DNA of 5,757 nt from Bacteroidota bacterium (GTDB lineage Bacteria > Bacteroidota > Ignavibacteria > Kryptoniales > JAKASW01), in assembly GCA_021789755.1 (NCBI GenBank), contig JAJYJD010000239.1:1-5757 (forward strand), given 5' to 3'. The position numbers and the translations under genes were made by a program. This document shows positions 4,771 to 5,757 of the stretch, piece after piece. The notes beneath the pieces are model-generated. The model ran no database searches, was not told the DNA's origin, and saw only the letters and a program-made list of their open reading frames with translations. Within the stretch, counting starts at the first letter, position 1. Each line of letters starts with the position of its first letter.

Positions 4771-5757
4771 TTACTCGAACTTGAGATTGCCGTGGAGTCT
4801 GATGTCCCTGCTGGAGCTCCCTATCATGACTTCAAACATTCCGCGATGCGTAATCCATCTGCCCTTCGCGGCGTCATAGTGGGCAAAGTCACTCCTGCCG
4901 ACAGTAAATTTTACAAACGCGGTCTCGCCGGGTTTCAGCGAGATTCGATCGAATTTCTTCAGTTCTTTCACGGGAGCATCCGCAGCGGGATCGGGATCGT
5001 GGACATAAAGCTGAGGGATCTCCACTCCGGCTGTTTTCCCGTCGTTAGTCACTTTAAACGTCACGTCGTATTGATTACCGAGTGACGTAATGCGGAGACC
5101 GCTGTAGCTGAATTTCGTGTACGACAATCCGTACCCGAACGGGAAGAGCGGCTTTATGTTGTGTTTGTCAAACCACCGGTAGCCCACGAATATGCCGTCG
5201 CTGTAAACTGAGACGCTGTCCTGGTGTTTGTAGGAGCCGTAAGCAGAACAATCGGCCCACCTCGCCGGAAAAGTCATCGGCAGCCTTCCCGAAGGGTCGT
5301 GTCTTCCGATGAGCACATCGGCGATCGCGTTTCCAGCCTCGTCACCGCCGAACCAAGCCTGGACAAGACCGGGCACTTGATTCAGCCAGCTGCTCATCAG
5401 CACGGGGGCGCCGGTGATCATGACGACGATCGTGTTTTTGTTCGCCGCGCTTACCCTTTTTATAAGTTCATCCTGATTTGCAGGAAGCTCAAGATTGTCC
5501 CTGTCACCGCCTTCGGTTTCGTAATAGCTCGAGGTACCGGCAAAGACAAGGGCGATATCCGATTTCCTTGCAGCATCGACGGCCTGTCCAATGAACTTGT
5601 CGCCCGCTTCCCGGAGGCCGAGCATCACTCCCGAACTTCCACCTGCCTGGAAATATTCTATCTTGATGTTGTAGTACCTGCCCTTTTCCAGATCTATAGA
5701 ATAAGTGCGGGACTGGATGGAGTGCTGGCCCCAATTATCGATGACCAACTTCCCGTC
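4771..5757 (-). CDS. Glycoside hydrolase family 3 (beta-glucosidase type), C-terminal part; N-terminus beyond window
   Basis: The frame is open from the right edge (first codon GAC at 5757) to the TAA at 4773-4771, giving 328 residues. Residues 1-50 are the end of a PA14 domain (DGKLVIDNW, then a strand ending VMLGLRE). Residues 52-165 form the GH3 C-terminal sandwich: ALVFAGTSSYYETEGGDR (69-86), where one of the two Glu residues (80 or 82) is the likely acid/base by family position, LELPANQDELI, and GGDEAGNAIADVLIGRHDPSGRLP (137-160). FPFGYGLSYTKFSYS (205-219) leads into a fibronectin-III-like domain to the end (PQLYVHD, FDRISLKPGE). The nucleophile-bearing barrel lies outside the window. 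Expected reaction: removal of terminal beta-linked glucose or related sugars from oligosaccharides. The PA14-within-GH3 order matches enzymes such as Kluyveromyces BglI. Substrate cannot be set from this part, and whether it has a signal peptide is unseen. Confidence 0.95.
   Translation of the reverse strand, partial: DGKLVIDNWGQHSIQSRTYSIDLEKGRYYNIKIEYFQAGGSSGVMLGLREAGDKFIGQAVDAARKSDIALVFAGTSSYYETEGGDRDNLELPANQDELIKRVSAANKNTIVVMITGAPVLMSSWLNQVPGLVQAWFGGDEAGNAIADVLIGRHDPSGRLPMTFPARWADCSAYGSYKHQDSVSVYSDGIFVGYRWFDKHNIKPLFPFGYGLSYTKFSYSGLRITSLGNQYDVTFKVTNDGKTAGVEIPQLYVHDPDPAADAPVKELKKFDRISLKPGETAFVKFTVGRSDFAHYDAAKGRWITHRGMFEVMIGSSSRDIRLHGNLKFE

Noticed and set aside
1..5757. tRNA, rRNA, CRISPR array, insertion sequence or attachment site
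   Set aside because: No cloverleaf, regularly spaced direct repeats, transposase-like protein or terminal inverted repeats with target duplication were seen on either strand.

Overview
The window reads as accessory, carbohydrate-related chromosome from a moderate-GC bacterium. All supported genes lie on the minus strand, so transcription runs from right to left. The organism is probably in the Bacteroidota/Ignavibacteriota (FCB) sphere. This is an inference from weak signs: candidate promoters that fit a TTTG/TTG - about 20 nt - TAnnTTTG layout, few clear Shine-Dalgarno sites, exported glycosidases, and an anti-sigma-like protein with an FG-GAP-like exterior. No phylogenetic marker is present.

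Layout in transcription order. (1) 5757-4771: the C-terminal 328 residues of a glycoside hydrolase family 3 beta-glucosidase-type enzyme (end of a PA14 insert, GH3 C-terminal domain, fibronectin-III-like domain), cut by the window edge. (2) 4770-4390: a 381-base gene-free stretch. It holds two hairpins after the GH3 stop, then a candidate promoter whose upstream element lies inside a perfect 14-bp palindrome. (3) 4389-3325 and 3318-1870: a two-gene operon six bases apart. It encodes a 354-residue protein that I tentatively read as sigma-factor-like, and a 482-residue membrane protein with an N-terminal zinc-finger anti-sigma motif (H-x3-C-x2-C), one transmembrane helix and a large exported FG-GAP-like domain. 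The second frame stays open for 25 codons past its TAG stop. (4) 1752-1360: a small two-helix membrane protein of unknown function. (5) 1359-1146: an intergenic stretch with a perfect hairpin and a good candidate promoter. (6) 1145-1: a GTG-initiated gene with a clear signal peptide and a beta-rich region leading into what looks like an (alpha/alpha)6-barrel glycosidase of the GH63/MGH1-like type, cut by the left edge.

Working model (inference): two exported glycosidases flank a regulatory pair in which the outer FG-GAP-like domain could sense an envelope or sugar-related cue, pass it through the single helix to the zinc-finger domain, and release the cytoplasmic partner. The partner could control this locus. 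The most interesting points are this architecture, the absence of a visible region-4 helix-turn-helix in the sigma-like protein, and the palindrome placed over its own promoter.
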